From Anaerolineales bacterium (GTDB lineage Bacteria > Chloroflexota > Anaerolineae > 4572-78 > J111), in contig JACKAU010000018.1 of NCBI GenBank assembly GCA_020634855.1, forward strand, positions 1 through 64,000: a stretch of 64,000 nt of DNA, written 5' to 3'. Below, piece by piece: positions 53,066 to 63,312 of the stretch (positions are counted from its first letter, which is position 1; each line of letters starts with the position of its first letter). The position numbers and the translations under genes are program-made. The notes under the pieces were generated by a model. It was not told where the DNA came from and did not search any database. It worked only from the letters and a program-made list of their open reading frames with translations.

Positions 53066-53126
53066 AGCTAAGGCGGAGACGAAGAAAGTCTTTCAATCTT
53101 AGCCTTAGCCTCAGCCTTAGCCTTCG
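53066..53126. repeat. Inverted-word hairpin, right flank of the S23-type gene
   Basis: The right arm CTTAGCCTTAGCCTCAGC (53098 on to 53126) pairs weakly with GCTAAGGCGGAGACGAAG (53067-53084) nearby but better with the left flank at 52614-52636. Thus the pair may act as terminal inverted repeats of a segment of about 510 bp. Confidence 0.6.
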
Positions 53127-53161
53127 TAAAAAAACAAAAAATCTTTAAGAGGAGAAACTCT

Positions 53162-54139
<978 letters not shown>

Positions 54140-54162
54140 GTATAGAAGGTGGGTTGAAACAA

Positions 54163-54220
54163 AAAGGCCAAGGCTGAGGCTAAGCGACCTTTTTCTTAGC
54201 CTTAGCCTCAGCCTTAGCCT
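54163..54220. repeat. Inverted-word hairpin (AAGGCT type)
   Basis: AAGGCCAAGGCTGAGGCTAA (54163 on) pairs with CTTAGCCTTAGCCTCAGC and on to 54220, with TTTTT in the loop. It lies between the carbamoyltransferase and carbamate kinase genes and is the same word family as at 4675, 52614 and 53066. Confidence 0.65.
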
Positions 54221-54261
54221 TCATTAATCACATCTTTAACACATCAGGAGACACACACTCC

Positions 54262-55206
54262 ATGCCCAACAAAATTGCCGTCGTCGCGATTGGCGGAAAT
54301 TCATTGATTAAAGACTCCAAACATAAAACCTTACCCGACCAATATCAGGCGGCGGGCGAGACGGCTTTGCACATCGCTCATCTGATTCAGGCCGGCTGGA
54401 ACGTGGCGATTGGGCATGGCAACGGGCCGCAGGTCGGTTTTATCCTGCGCCGTTCGGAGTTGGCCGCCCACGAACTGCACGAAGTACCGCTCGATGTCTG
54501 CGGCGCCGATACCCAAGGCGCCATCGGCTATGCCTTGCAGCAGCATCTGTACAATTATTTTCGACAGTTCGGTATGGATAAGCAGGCGGTCACGGTGGTT
54601 ACTCAGGTCGAGGTCGATCCCGCCGACCCCGCCTTTCAAAATCCATCCAAACCGATTGGCTCCTTTATGACCAAAGGCCAGGCTATGCGCCGCCAACTTG
54701 AAGGCTGGGAAGTGATGGAGGATGCCGGTCGCGGCTGGCGGCGGGTCGTGCCGTCGCCCCGCCCGCTGCGCATTGTCGAAGAAAAAATCATCAAGGATTT
54801 AATCGCCGCCGGCATCATTACGATTGCGGTCGGGGGCGGCGGTATTCCCGTCGTGGCCGACGCGGAGGGCAACCTAACCGGTACCGCCGCCGTCATCGAT
54901 AAAGACCTGGCGGCCTCGCTGCTGGCCACGGTGTTGGGGGCCGATCTGTTTATCATCAGCACCGGCGTCGAGAAAGTAGCGCTCAACTTTGGCAAACGCA
55001 ACCAAACCTGGCTCGATCACTTAACTTTGGCCCAAGCCAAGGAATACCTACAGGCCGGCGGTCATTTTGCCAAAGGCAGTATGGCTCCTAAAATTCAGGC
55101 GGTCGTCGAATATCTGGAACGCGGCGGCCGCGAAGCCGTTATCACCAACCCGGAGAACATTGAGCGGGCCGTGGCCGGTGAAACGGGTACAAGAATAACA
55201 AAATAG
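54262..55206 (+). CDS. arcC: Carbamate kinase
   Basis: A 314-residue enzyme that makes ATP from carbamoyl phosphate and ADP, releasing carbamate that breaks down to ammonia and CO2. AIGGNSLI at the N-terminus, GHGNGPQVG, the AVGGGGIPVV turn, AVIDKDLAASLLA and HFAKGSMAPKIQA are all conserved. Length is normal. AGGAGACACACACTCC gives a ribosome site about 12 bases before the ATG. It completes an ATP-yielding route with the carbamoyltransferase gene 122 bases upstream. YqeA of the enterobacterial cluster is the nearest analogue. Confidence 0.95.
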   Translation: MPNKIAVVAIGGNSLIKDSKHKTLPDQYQAAGETALHIAHLIQAGWNVAIGHGNGPQVGFILRRSELAAHELHEVPLDVCGADTQGAIGYALQQHLYNYFRQFGMDKQAVTVVTQVEVDPADPAFQNPSKPIGSFMTKGQAMRRQLEGWEVMEDAGRGWRRVVPSPRPLRIVEEKIIKDLIAAGIITIAVGGGGIPVVADAEGNLTGTAAVIDKDLAASLLATVLGADLFIISTGVEKVALNFGKRNQTWLDHLTLAQAKEYLQAGGHFAKGSMAPKIQAVVEYLERGGREAVITNPENIERAVAGETGTRITK

Positions 55207-55255
55207 TGCGTAATTCGTAGTGCGTAGAAAATGCCCAAATACGAACTACGCACTA
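55204..55255. repeat. Inverted-word hairpin (TAGTGCGTA type)
   Basis: TAGTGCGTAATTCGTA (55204-55219) pairs with 55240-55255 with one mismatch; TAGTGCGTA recurs at 55218. It begins in the carbamate kinase stop codon and ends 14 bases before the next ATG. Confidence 0.6.
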
Positions 55256-55269
55256 CCAGGTGTAAACCT

Positions 55270-56550
55270 ATGTCTCAGACCAATCCAATCGATCACATCC
55301 TCCACCTCAAATGCCTCATTTGCGGCAAAACTTATGCGCCGGACGAGATTGCCTATGTCTGTCCCGACCACGGCGCGGACGGCATTGTCGATGTCGAGTA
55401 CGACTATGACCTTATCGGCCGGCGGATCAGCCAGGGCGATTTATTGTACAATACCAACTACACTATCTGGCGTTATAAACCATTGCTGCCGATCAAACGC
55501 GACAGCAAAGTACCGCCGCTGACCGTCGGCTGGACGCCGTTGTATCGAACACGACGGCTGGCGGACGAGTTGGGACTGAAGCAGCTTTGGGTTAAAGATG
55601 ATGGCCGCTTGCCGACAGCCTCGTTCAAGGATCGGGCCAGCGCCATCGCCGTGATCAAGGCGCAGGAACAGCAGGCGGAGGTGATCGCTGTGGCCAGCAC
55701 CGGTAACGCCGCAGCGGCCCTGAGCGGGTTGTGCGCCAGCGTCGGCCAGCCGAACATTATCTTTGTACCGGAGACCGCGCCGCCGGCCAAAATCGCCCAA
55801 CTGCTGGTCTTCGGCTCGCAGGTGATGCTGGTCAAAGGTAGCTACGACGATGCCTTTGAGCTGTGCCTGCAAGCCGCCGCCAAGTACGGCTGGTACAATC
55901 GCAACACCGGCTACAACCCCTACATGACTGAAGGCAAAAAGACGGTCAGCTACGAGATTTGTGAGCAGTTGGGCTGGCGAGCGCCCGACCGCATCTTTGT
56001 CAGCGTCGGCGACGGCTGCATTATCGGTGGAGTCCACAAGGGGTTCAAGGATTTACTCGAACTGGGCTGGATTAATCGTATGCCCAAATTGATGGGCGTC
56101 CAAGCCGCGGGCAGCGCCTATTTGTATGAGGCTTGGCAAAACGACGAGGATGTACTCACCAAGCCACCCATCAAAGCCGCCACCATCGCCGACAGCATCA
56201 GCGCCGGCCTGCCGCGAGATCGCCTCAAAGCTATGCGCGCCGTACGGGAAACTCAAGGGGCCTTCATCTCTGTCACCGATGAGGAGATTTTGGCCGCCAT
56301 TCCGGCCCTGGCCCGCCCCACCGGCGTCTTTGCCGAACCGGCCGGCGCGACTGCCTACGCCGGTCTGGTCAAAGCCGTCAACGAGGGACTGGTCTCGGCC
56401 AACGAACGGATTGTGGTCATCAACACCGGCAGCGGCCTCAAGGATGTGGCCAGTGCGATGAAAGCGGTTGAGCAGGTCGGGACGCAGCCGCAACGGGTTG
56501 AGCCAAGTTTGGCGGCGTTAGAGCAACTAATCGAAAGGAGTAAGGAGTAG
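55270..56550 (+). CDS. Threonine synthase-like PLP enzyme with N-terminal zinc ribbon
   Basis: A 426-residue fold-type II PLP enzyme. Cys15, Cys18, Cys31 and His34 form a zinc-ribbon-like start; the PLP lysine is Lys120 in TASFKDRAS; ASTGNAAAALSGLCA follows and GSGLKDV near the end grips the phosphate. It looks like ThrC, which makes threonine from phosphohomoserine. In this setting, where the related enterobacterial cluster has diaminopropionate ammonia-lyase (YgeX), an elimination on an amino acid is equally possible. The ATG at 55270 has AGGTGT before it; an ATG at 55231 lies in the hairpin. Confidence 0.85.
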   Translation: MSQTNPIDHILHLKCLICGKTYAPDEIAYVCPDHGADGIVDVEYDYDLIGRRISQGDLLYNTNYTIWRYKPLLPIKRDSKVPPLTVGWTPLYRTRRLADELGLKQLWVKDDGRLPTASFKDRASAIAVIKAQEQQAEVIAVASTGNAAAALSGLCASVGQPNIIFVPETAPPAKIAQLLVFGSQVMLVKGSYDDAFELCLQAAAKYGWYNRNTGYNPYMTEGKKTVSYEICEQLGWRAPDRIFVSVGDGCIIGGVHKGFKDLLELGWINRMPKLMGVQAAGSAYLYEAWQNDEDVLTKPPIKAATIADSISAGLPRDRLKAMRAVRETQGAFISVTDEEILAAIPALARPTGVFAEPAGATAYAGLVKAVNEGLVSANERIVVINTGSGLKDVASAMKAVEQVGTQPQRVEPSLAALEQLIERSKE

Positions 56551-56620
56551 GGATTAAGGAGTAGAAAATCGTAGTTCGGTCTGATGACCTTTTACTCCCT
56601 ACTCTTTACTTCTTACTCCC
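56538..56620. repeat. Inverted-word hairpin (GGAGTAAGGAGTAGGG type)
   Basis: GGAGTAAGGAGTAGGGATTA (56538 on), overlapping the stop codon of the ThrC-like gene, is matched by TTTACTCCCTACTCTTTACT (56591 on to 56620). It is 31 bases before the next ATG. Confidence 0.6.
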
Positions 56621-56651
56621 TCTCAAATAGCAACATTCAAAGGACAATACC

Positions 56652-58121
56652 ATGATCGATTTAACTCTTCACGAAGAAGCCCTGGCGCGGTCGATTAAAC
56701 GCGCGAAAGAGCGTAACATTATTATCCCTACTTTCGAACAGCAGCGCCACCCGCAGCGAGTGCCGGAAAATATCGTCGGCGCACTAAAAGGGATTGGTTT
56801 GTGGGATGTCAACCCGCTCAACCTATTTCGCATCACTTGGCACAATGAGCCGACAGCTAACGGAGGCGGCTATGGCCCGGTGACGTTTCTGGAATTTCCC
56901 AAGGCCCTGACCGGCGTCGATGCCCGGATCATCGCGCCGGTTGGCAAATGGTTCCCAACCGGCGCGCACAAGGTCGGCGCGGCCTTTGGTTGTTTGGCGC
57001 CGCGCCTGGTAACCGGTCAATTTGATCCGACCACCCAAAAGGCCGTCTGGCCCTCGACCGGCAACTACTGCCGGGGCGGGGCTTACGATTCGGCCTTGTT
57101 GGGCTGCCAGTCGATTGCCATTTTACCGGAAGGGATGAGTAAAGAGCGTTTCGAGTGGCTGCAATCGGTGGCCGGTGAAATCATCAAAACGCCCGGCAGC
57201 GAGAGCAATGTCAAAGAAATTTTCGATAAGTGCTGGGAATTGCGCCGGTCGGGTCAAGATTTGGTCATCTTCAACCAGTTCGATGAGTTTGGCAACTACC
57301 TGTGGCATCACGAAGTCACCGGGCCGGCAATGCACGAAGTATTAGAGCAGGTGATGGGGCCGCACGATCACTATCGTGGTTTTATCTCGGCCACCGGCTC
57401 GGCCGGCACGATTGCCAGCGGAGATTACTTGAAAAAACAGTTCCCCGACAGCAAAATCGCTGCCAGCGAGGCGAGGCAATGCCCTACCTTGCTGTACAAC
57501 GGCTTTGGCGAACACCGCATCGAGGGCATCGGCGACAAGCACGTGCCCTGGATTCATAACGTCAAAAACACCGATATGGTTATCGGCGTCGATGACGAAG
57601 GGCCGATCAGCCTGATCCGCCTGTTCAATGAACCGGCCGGTAAACGGTATCTGGCCCAGCAGGGAGTGGCGGAAGAACTGATCGACCAACTGGATTGGCT
57701 GGGCATCTCCGGCATCGGCAACGTCCTGTCCGCCATTAAATTTGCCAAATATTATGAGTTGGGAGAAAACGACATCGTCCTGACCGTCTTGACCGACTCG
57801 ATGGAGATGTACCAGAGCCGCCTGGCCGAACTGAACGAGGAGCGCGGCGAGTTCACTGAATTGGACGCCGCCGGAGCCTACCATCGCTATCTGCTGGGCA
57901 CAACCATCGACTACGTCCAAGAGTTAGGTTACTATGACCGCAAGCGCATCCACAACCTGAAATACTATACCTGGGTCGAGCAGCAGGGCAAGACATTCAA
58001 CGAAATTCAAGCGCAGTGGTACGATGACAACTACTGGAGCGACATCCCCAAACAAGTTGGCGCGATTGACGCCTTGATCCAGGAGTTTAACGACAGAACC
58101 GGGGTCGCAGCCGGTATGTGA
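56652..58121 (+). CDS. PLP-dependent enzyme, TrpB/cysteine-synthase-like fold
   Basis: A 489-residue fold-type II PLP enzyme. Lys107 in FPTGAHKVGAAFG matches the GAHK lysine of tryptophan synthase beta; STGNYCRGGAYDSALLG and ATGSAGTIASGDYLKKQ are the cofactor-binding loops. It has an N-terminal extension and a long C-terminal part (YQSRLAELNEERGEF on) absent from TrpB. No trpA or sulfur genes are near. It is probably a lyase or eliminase for a diamino or hydroxy amino acid, acting with the ThrC-like enzyme. CAAAGGACA precedes the ATG. Family membership is secure, the reaction is not. Confidence 0.85.
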   Translation: MIDLTLHEEALARSIKRAKERNIIIPTFEQQRHPQRVPENIVGALKGIGLWDVNPLNLFRITWHNEPTANGGGYGPVTFLEFPKALTGVDARIIAPVGKWFPTGAHKVGAAFGCLAPRLVTGQFDPTTQKAVWPSTGNYCRGGAYDSALLGCQSIAILPEGMSKERFEWLQSVAGEIIKTPGSESNVKEIFDKCWELRRSGQDLVIFNQFDEFGNYLWHHEVTGPAMHEVLEQVMGPHDHYRGFISATGSAGTIASGDYLKKQFPDSKIAASEARQCPTLLYNGFGEHRIEGIGDKHVPWIHNVKNTDMVIGVDDEGPISLIRLFNEPAGKRYLAQQGVAEELIDQLDWLGISGIGNVLSAIKFAKYYELGENDIVLTVLTDSMEMYQSRLAELNEERGEFTELDAAGAYHRYLLGTTIDYVQELGYYDRKRIHNLKYYTWVEQQGKTFNEIQAQWYDDNYWSDIPKQVGAIDALIQEFNDRTGVAAGM

Positions 58122-58143
58122 TGAGAGCCGGGTAGGCATGACC

Positions 58144-58236
58144 AGACCTGGCGGGTTTTATCTGAAATTTTCAACATACCTTTTGAACGAAAAGTTGTCG
58201 TCAACGGGGTTAAATTTACGAAAACCTGTCAGGTCT
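58144..58236. repeat. Inverted-word hairpin (AGACCTGGCGGGTTTT type)
   Basis: AGACCTGGCGGGTTTT (58144-58159) and AAAACCTGTCAGGTCT (58221-58236) are complementary at 14 of 16 positions. It is between the TrpB-like gene and livG and may end the enzyme part of the set. Confidence 0.6.
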
Positions 58237-58365
58237 TTGCTCCAAAATGAGAACAGTGGGTCAACATAAAAGCCCATTTGACATAGCCGCTCAATTGTGA
58301 GTATAATCCGGTCTTCGTTAAGATTGTCGTCCAATCATCGTAGTACCTCAACCGGAGGCTTGACC

Positions 58366-59136
58366 ATGCCTCTTTTGCAAGTTACAGGGCTATCTAAATC
58401 TTTTCGAGGGGTGCGCGCCCTCGATGACTACACCCTGCAACTAACACCACTCTCGATCCACGGCGTTATCGGGCCGAATGGCGCCGGTAAAACCACCCTC
58501 TTTAATTTGCTAACCGGGTTTCTCAAACCTACTTCGGGCACAATTCACCTGCTCCAACACGATATTACCCACGCCCCCGCTTACCGCATTGCTCAATTGG
58601 GCATCGCCCGCACATTTCAAAATATCCGTCTTTTTGGCAACCTGTCCGTTATCGAAAATGTCAAAGTGGCCTGGCAGAGCCAACTCGCCAACTCGCTGTG
58701 GGCTACGCTGCTATCCTCTCGCGCCTTTCAACAAACCGAACGTGAGCTTGAAATTCGAGCCGACCAATGTCTCGACCTGGTGGGGCTAACCGCTCAGCGC
58801 CACCAAGAAGCCCATAACCTGCCCTATGGTGATCAGCGCAAATTAGAAATAGCGCGTGCAGTGGCTCTCAATCCGAAAATTCTCCTCCTCGATGAACCCA
58901 CGGCCGGGATGAACCCCAATGAAACCGATGAAATATTGCAACTTATTCGGCGGTTGCGCGATGAACTAAATATCACGATTGTTTTGGTGGCCCACGATAT
59001 CCCCTTAATCATGAACTTATGCACCCAAATTCAGGTACTCAATTATGGCCGCCTAATTGCGGAAGGGACTCCCCAAACGGTGCGCACCAATCCCGAGGTC
59101 ATCGCCGCCTATCTTGGTCAGGCCCAGGATGCTTAA
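58366..59136 (+). CDS. livG: Liv-type ABC transporter ATP-binding protein LivG (set 2)
   Basis: A 256-residue ATPase with Walker A GPNGAGKTT, LivG-type signature NLPYGDQRKLEIARAV, Walker B LLLDEPTAGMN and H-loop VLVAHD. GGAGG is seven bases before the ATG at 58366; the longer frame is rejected. It is a distant paralogue of the set at 36-41 kb, with the gene order G-F-H-M-K instead of K-F-H-M-G. Context after the YgeY/YgeW enzymes suggests it imports their substrate. Confidence 0.92.
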   Translation: MPLLQVTGLSKSFRGVRALDDYTLQLTPLSIHGVIGPNGAGKTTLFNLLTGFLKPTSGTIHLLQHDITHAPAYRIAQLGIARTFQNIRLFGNLSVIENVKVAWQSQLANSLWATLLSSRAFQQTERELEIRADQCLDLVGLTAQRHQEAHNLPYGDQRKLEIARAVALNPKILLLDEPTAGMNPNETDEILQLIRRLRDELNITIVLVAHDIPLIMNLCTQIQVLNYGRLIAEGTPQTVRTNPEVIAAYLGQAQDA

Positions 59137-59833
59137 ATTATCGAACCTCCACGTCTACTACGGCTCGATCCGGGCTTTGAACGGCGTCTCTTTCCAGGTG
59201 AATGAGGGTGAGTTGGTGGCCTTGATTGGCTCAAACGGGGCCGGGAAATCGACCACCCTCAAAACAATTTCCGGTTTGTTACGTCCCCGCCAGGGCGCCA
59301 TTTTATATGAAGACGCCGACATTACCCGAACCGCCCCGGATCGGATTGTGGCTTTGGGAATATCCCATTGCCCGGAGGGACGCCGCATTTTTGGCGGGTT
59401 AACCGTGCGTGAAAATCTACGCCTGGGAGCGGTTCAGCGCCGCCGGGGGACAGATATGGCGGCCGATATGGATTGGGTGTTGAGTTTGTTCCCCATCCTA
59501 AAAGAACGGTTATCCCAGTCCGGGGGCACGCTGTCCGGCGGAGAACAGCAAATGCTGGCCATTGGCCGGGCCTTGATGAGCCGGCCCAAATTGTTGCTGC
59601 TCGATGAACCTTCGCTGGGATTGGCCCCACTGATTGTCGAACACATCTTCCAGATCATCCGCCAATTGAAACAGCAAGGCAAAACCATTCTACTGGTTGA
59701 ACAAAACATCCATCAGGCCTTGGACGCCGCCGACCGCGTTTATGTGATCGAAACCGGCCAGATTACGCTGACCGGTACGCCGGAAGAACTGAAACATAAT
59801 CCCCAGGTCGAGCAATCCTATCTGGGTAAATAG
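59129..59833 (+). CDS. livF: Liv-type ABC transporter ATP-binding protein LivF (set 2)
   Basis: A 234-residue ATPase. Walker A GSNGAGKST, signature LSGGEQQMLAIGRAL, Walker B LLLDEPSLGL and H-loop ILLVEQN are intact. The ATG at 59129 overlaps the end of livG by eight bases and has CCAGG in front, so translation is coupled. Confidence 0.92.
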   Translation: MLKLSNLHVYYGSIRALNGVSFQVNEGELVALIGSNGAGKSTTLKTISGLLRPRQGAILYEDADITRTAPDRIVALGISHCPEGRRIFGGLTVRENLRLGAVQRRRGTDMAADMDWVLSLFPILKERLSQSGGTLSGGEQQMLAIGRALMSRPKLLLLDEPSLGLAPLIVEHIFQIIRQLKQQGKTILLVEQNIHQALDAADRVYVIETGQITLTGTPEELKHNPQVEQSYLGK

Positions 59834-59845
59834 GGTTTAGCCGCT

Positions 59846-60825
59846 ATGACGATGGTCTACTATGCTATTCAACAAACGGTCAATGCCTTAAGCATTGGCA
59901 GCCTGTACGCCTTAATGGCGGTGGGGCTGGCCATGGTTTTTAGCATCTTGCGACTGATTAATTTTGCCCACGGTGATCTGATGATGATTGCGGCGTACCT
60001 GGCCGCTTTCGCCCTGTTTGCCAACGTGCCGTTGGGCCTAACGGTGATATTCATCATCGCCGGAACGGTGATAGTGGGGCTGCTGATGGAGCGCATCGCT
60101 TACCGTCCCATCCGAGGTGCGCCCGATGTAGCCACGCTGTTGACGTCGCTGGCCGTGGCCGAAATTTTACAAAATGGTATGCTGCTGACCACCCGTTTCT
60201 TAGGGCAGCCGATTCAAATTGCCTTCCCCACGCCCGCAGTGCTGAACGGCGTCGTCGCCTTCGGCCCAATTACCGTCCCCCGGCTCAACGTGGTCAGTCT
60301 GGCGGTCGGGTTCATCGCCCTGGTCTCCCTCTCATTTTTGTAACCCGCACCGTGCCCGGCCTATCCATGCGAGCCGCGGCTGAAGATCTGACGGCGGCGC
60401 AGTTGATGGGCATCAATATCAATCGCATCATCGCCCTGGCGTTTGCCATCGGATCGGGCCTGGCGGCTATTGCCGGCCTCCTCTTTGCGGTGCAAGCCGG
60501 CCAGATCAATCCCTATATGGGCTTTACACCGGTTCTCAAAGCATTTATCGCCGCCGTGATCGGCGGCTTTGGCAGCATCGCCGGCGCGGTGGTCGGCGGA
60601 TTTGTGTTGGGCGCGTTGGAGGTACTATTAACCGCCCTGCCCGGCATTGGCGATATTCTGCCCCCCGGTATGGTGTCGCCCGGCGCACAGGCGCTAATCC
60701 AGCAGTGGTTGCCAAGCAGCCTGACCGGTTACCGGGATGCCTTTGTATTTGTGGCGCTCATTCTAATGCTGCTCTTCCGGCCCAACGGCATTCTGGGCCG
60801 GCCGGATCGGGAGGAGATGCGATGA
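59846..60825 (+). pseudogene. livH: Liv-type permease LivH (set 2), frame broken by one base
   Basis: The permease has both conserved regions, ALSIGSLYALMAVGLAMVF at the N-terminus and AVIGGFGSIAGAVVGGFVLG near the end, but in two frames. The break is at 60334-60340, where CATTTTTGTAACC has five T and six would give the expected FFVTR joint. With one T added the product would be about 326 residues, a normal LivH. Because neighbouring genes are intact and overlapping (ATGA with livM), a sequencing error or very recent mutation is more likely than old decay. Confidence 0.85.
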
Positions 60826-61931
60826 GCACGCTGGATGATCGGCCGGCCAGCTCGGCTGTCGGCGAGGCGCAGTCCGCCAACCCGGGAGGCGTAGCCGCCT
60901 TGATGCAATCGCCCGTGGCCATTCGATTGGGGGCCATTCTGCTTTTAACCGTTGGGCTAACCCTGCTGCAATTATCAGGCCGCGCCTTCTGGCAGGGGTT
61001 CGTCATTAACCTGGGTATCTTTATGATCCTGGTTCTCAGTCTAAATTTGGCCAGCGGCTTTACCGGCGTCTTCTCGCTGGGCCACATCGGCTTTATGGCC
61101 TTAGGCGCTTATGGCTCGGCTATTCTGACTCTCCCGCTGGCCAAAAAGGCCGATTACCTGCCCAACCTGCCCGCTTGGCTGGCCGCCGTCCATTTCGATT
61201 TTTACCTAGGCCCATTTCCCTTGGGCTTTCTATTAGCTACCCTATTGGCCGCAGGCTTAGTGGCCGGGGTGGCCCTACTGGTGGGCTTGGTATTGATGCG
61301 GCTGTCGGGCCATTTTGTGGCGGTCGCTACCCTGGGCTTTCTGGTCATTGTGCGAGTCATCCTGTTCAATGCCGATAACTTTACGCGCGGCTCGCGTACC
61401 TTTTCCAACGTTACCCCGTATACCGGCCTGTGGTGGGTCTGGTGTTGGGCGATTCTCACCCTCTACGTGGTCTGGCGCTTGAAATATTCGGCCTATGGTC
61501 GAGCCATGTTTGCCCAGCGCGAAGATTCATTGGCGGCGCAAGCGATCGGCCTGGCCATCCTGCCGCCCCGCTTGCTGGCGTTTGTCGTCAGCGCTTTTTT
61601 TACGGCCGTGGCCGGTTCCTTGTATGCCCATTTCATCACCTCATTCTCGCCCACCGTCTTCTACTTTGATCTGACCTTTCGCGTGATCACCATGCTCATC
61701 GTTGGAGGGTTGGGTTCAGTCAGCGGTTCGGTGCTGGGCACTGTGGCCATCATGGCCCTGGCCGAGGCGCTTCGCCGTTTGGAAGACGTCACGCTGTTAT
61801 ACGGTATGAGCCAGATCACCCTGGCTGTCATACTGATTGTCATCATCATCTACCGGCCTAATGGGCTTTTGGGCCGGCGAGAAATTGTGTTAGCCCGCCT
61901 ATTTCGGAAAGGGGGTGAACCGTCGCCGTAG
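60822..61931 (+). CDS. livM: Liv-type ABC transporter permease LivM (set 2)
   Basis: A 369-residue permease with about nine to ten membrane segments; LASGFTGVFSLGHIGFMALGAYGSA and the coupling motif VGGLGSVSGSVLGTVAI are typical. It has a longer polar N-terminus (residues 1-40) than the set 1 protein. GAGGAG lies in front of the ATG, which overlaps the livH stop. A longer frame from 60705 lies within livH and is rejected. Confidence 0.92.
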   Translation: MSTLDDRPASSAVGEAQSANPGGVAALMQSPVAIRLGAILLLTVGLTLLQLSGRAFWQGFVINLGIFMILVLSLNLASGFTGVFSLGHIGFMALGAYGSAILTLPLAKKADYLPNLPAWLAAVHFDFYLGPFPLGFLLATLLAAGLVAGVALLVGLVLMRLSGHFVAVATLGFLVIVRVILFNADNFTRGSRTFSNVTPYTGLWWVWCWAILTLYVVWRLKYSAYGRAMFAQREDSLAAQAIGLAILPPRLLAFVVSAFFTAVAGSLYAHFITSFSPTVFYFDLTFRVITMLIVGGLGSVSGSVLGTVAIMALAEALRRLEDVTLLYGMSQITLAVILIVIIIYRPNGLLGRREIVLARLFRKGGEPSP

Positions 61932-62012
61932 ATAATCTCAATTGAGGGAAGTCAAAACGATTTCAACCATTGTCAAAAATTTAGCGATTTCTAGCGAGGA
62001 GAAGGAAATACG

Positions 62013-63227
62013 ATGAAAACTAAATTTTTTATCCCCATCGTAATGCTGGTTGTAAGTCTGCTGCTGCTATCTTGCGGTGGGGCGACTCCCACGCCCAGTA
62101 CCAGCGGTAGTGACACCTCTGGCGAAGCCGCCTCCAGTGAGCCGATCAAAATTGGCGGCGGCTTTGCCCTCACCGGCGAGGAGTCGGCTCTAGACCTGCC
62201 GGCGGCTAACGGGGCCAAATTGGCGGCCAAAGAGATCAATGCAGCCGGGGGTGTGTTGGGGCGGCCCGTCGATTTGATTGTCCACGACAGCCAGTACAAA
62301 ATGGATGTGACGGCCCAAATCGCTAAACAGTTTGTCGAGGAAGACGGCGTCGTGGCGGTCATCGGTTTTACCGACACCGACTCGGTGCTGGCGGCCGGGC
62401 CGACGATCCAGGCCGCCGGGTTGCCGTTTATCACTGCCGGAGCCACCTCCCCCAAAATCCCGACCCAGGTGGGCGACGAGATGTTCCTGGCCTGCTTCGG
62501 CGATAACGTTCAGGCCGCCGCTGGGGCTGAATACGGCTTTAACAACTTTGGTCCAAACGCCTATTTGCTCTGGGACAAAGGGGTTGAATACACCACTCTG
62601 CTGGGCGGCTACTTCAAGGATCGTTTCACCGAATTGGGCGGCACGATTGTCCTTGAAGATCAGTATGACGATGAAGCCACTGACTTTTCAGCCCAAATAG
62701 CCAAGATTAAAGCCCTGCCGGAACAGCCCGATTTCTACTTCATCTCGGCTATGCCCTACAACGTTGGCCCGGTGATCAAGCAGTTCCGCGACGCCGGTCT
62801 GACCGGCCCCATTGTGGGCGGGGACGGGTACGATACCCCCGATCTACTCAGCGTCGCCGGCCCGGCCGCCGAGAATGTCTTCTTTACCACCCACGCCTTG
62901 ATGGACGCGACGGGCGGCACCGAAGGCATCAAAAAATTTATCGCGGACTACAATAAAGAATATGGCCACGATCCTGAAAACGCCTTTGCCGCATTGGGGT
63001 ATGACACCATGAACTTGATTTCCGACGCGATCACCCGCGCTGGCTCGACCGACGCCGCGGCCATCAAGAAAGCCATTGAAGAGACCAAGGATTACGCCGG
63101 CATCACCGGCTCGATCTCCTTCGGCGACTCGCACATTCCCCAAAAAGGAGTGACCATTATCGCCGTGAAAGATGGGGCATTCACCCTTGGCGCCGAGGTC
63201 GTCCCGGAGAAAGTCCCGGCTCCATAA
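62013..63227 (+). CDS. livK: Liv-type ABC transporter substrate-binding lipoprotein LivK (set 2)
   Basis: A 404-residue binding lipoprotein. The signal ends with LLLLSC (Cys21), then a short Ser/Thr/Gly linker and a Peripla_BP_6 domain from PIKIGGGFALTGEESALDLPAANG onwards. NAAGGVLGRPVDL is the conserved early loop. It differs strongly from the set 1 LivK, so the two transporters likely take different compounds. GAGGAGAAGG precedes the ATG. It is the last gene of the 50-63 kb set. Confidence 0.93.
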   Translation: MKTKFFIPIVMLVVSLLLLSCGGATPTPSTSGSDTSGEAASSEPIKIGGGFALTGEESALDLPAANGAKLAAKEINAAGGVLGRPVDLIVHDSQYKMDVTAQIAKQFVEEDGVVAVIGFTDTDSVLAAGPTIQAAGLPFITAGATSPKIPTQVGDEMFLACFGDNVQAAAGAEYGFNNFGPNAYLLWDKGVEYTTLLGGYFKDRFTELGGTIVLEDQYDDEATDFSAQIAKIKALPEQPDFYFISAMPYNVGPVIKQFRDAGLTGPIVGGDGYDTPDLLSVAGPAAENVFFTTHALMDATGGTEGIKKFIADYNKEYGHDPENAFAALGYDTMNLISDAITRAGSTDAAAIKKAIEETKDYAGITGSISFGDSHIPQKGVTIIAVKDGAFTLGAEVVPEKVPAP

Positions 63228-63312
63228 ACGGTTGGCGAACCGACGGCGCAGCGGATCTACACAGCGCCCGTTTCCCGATTGCTTCCTTCTCGTGGTACAA
63301 TGCCGGGCTATC

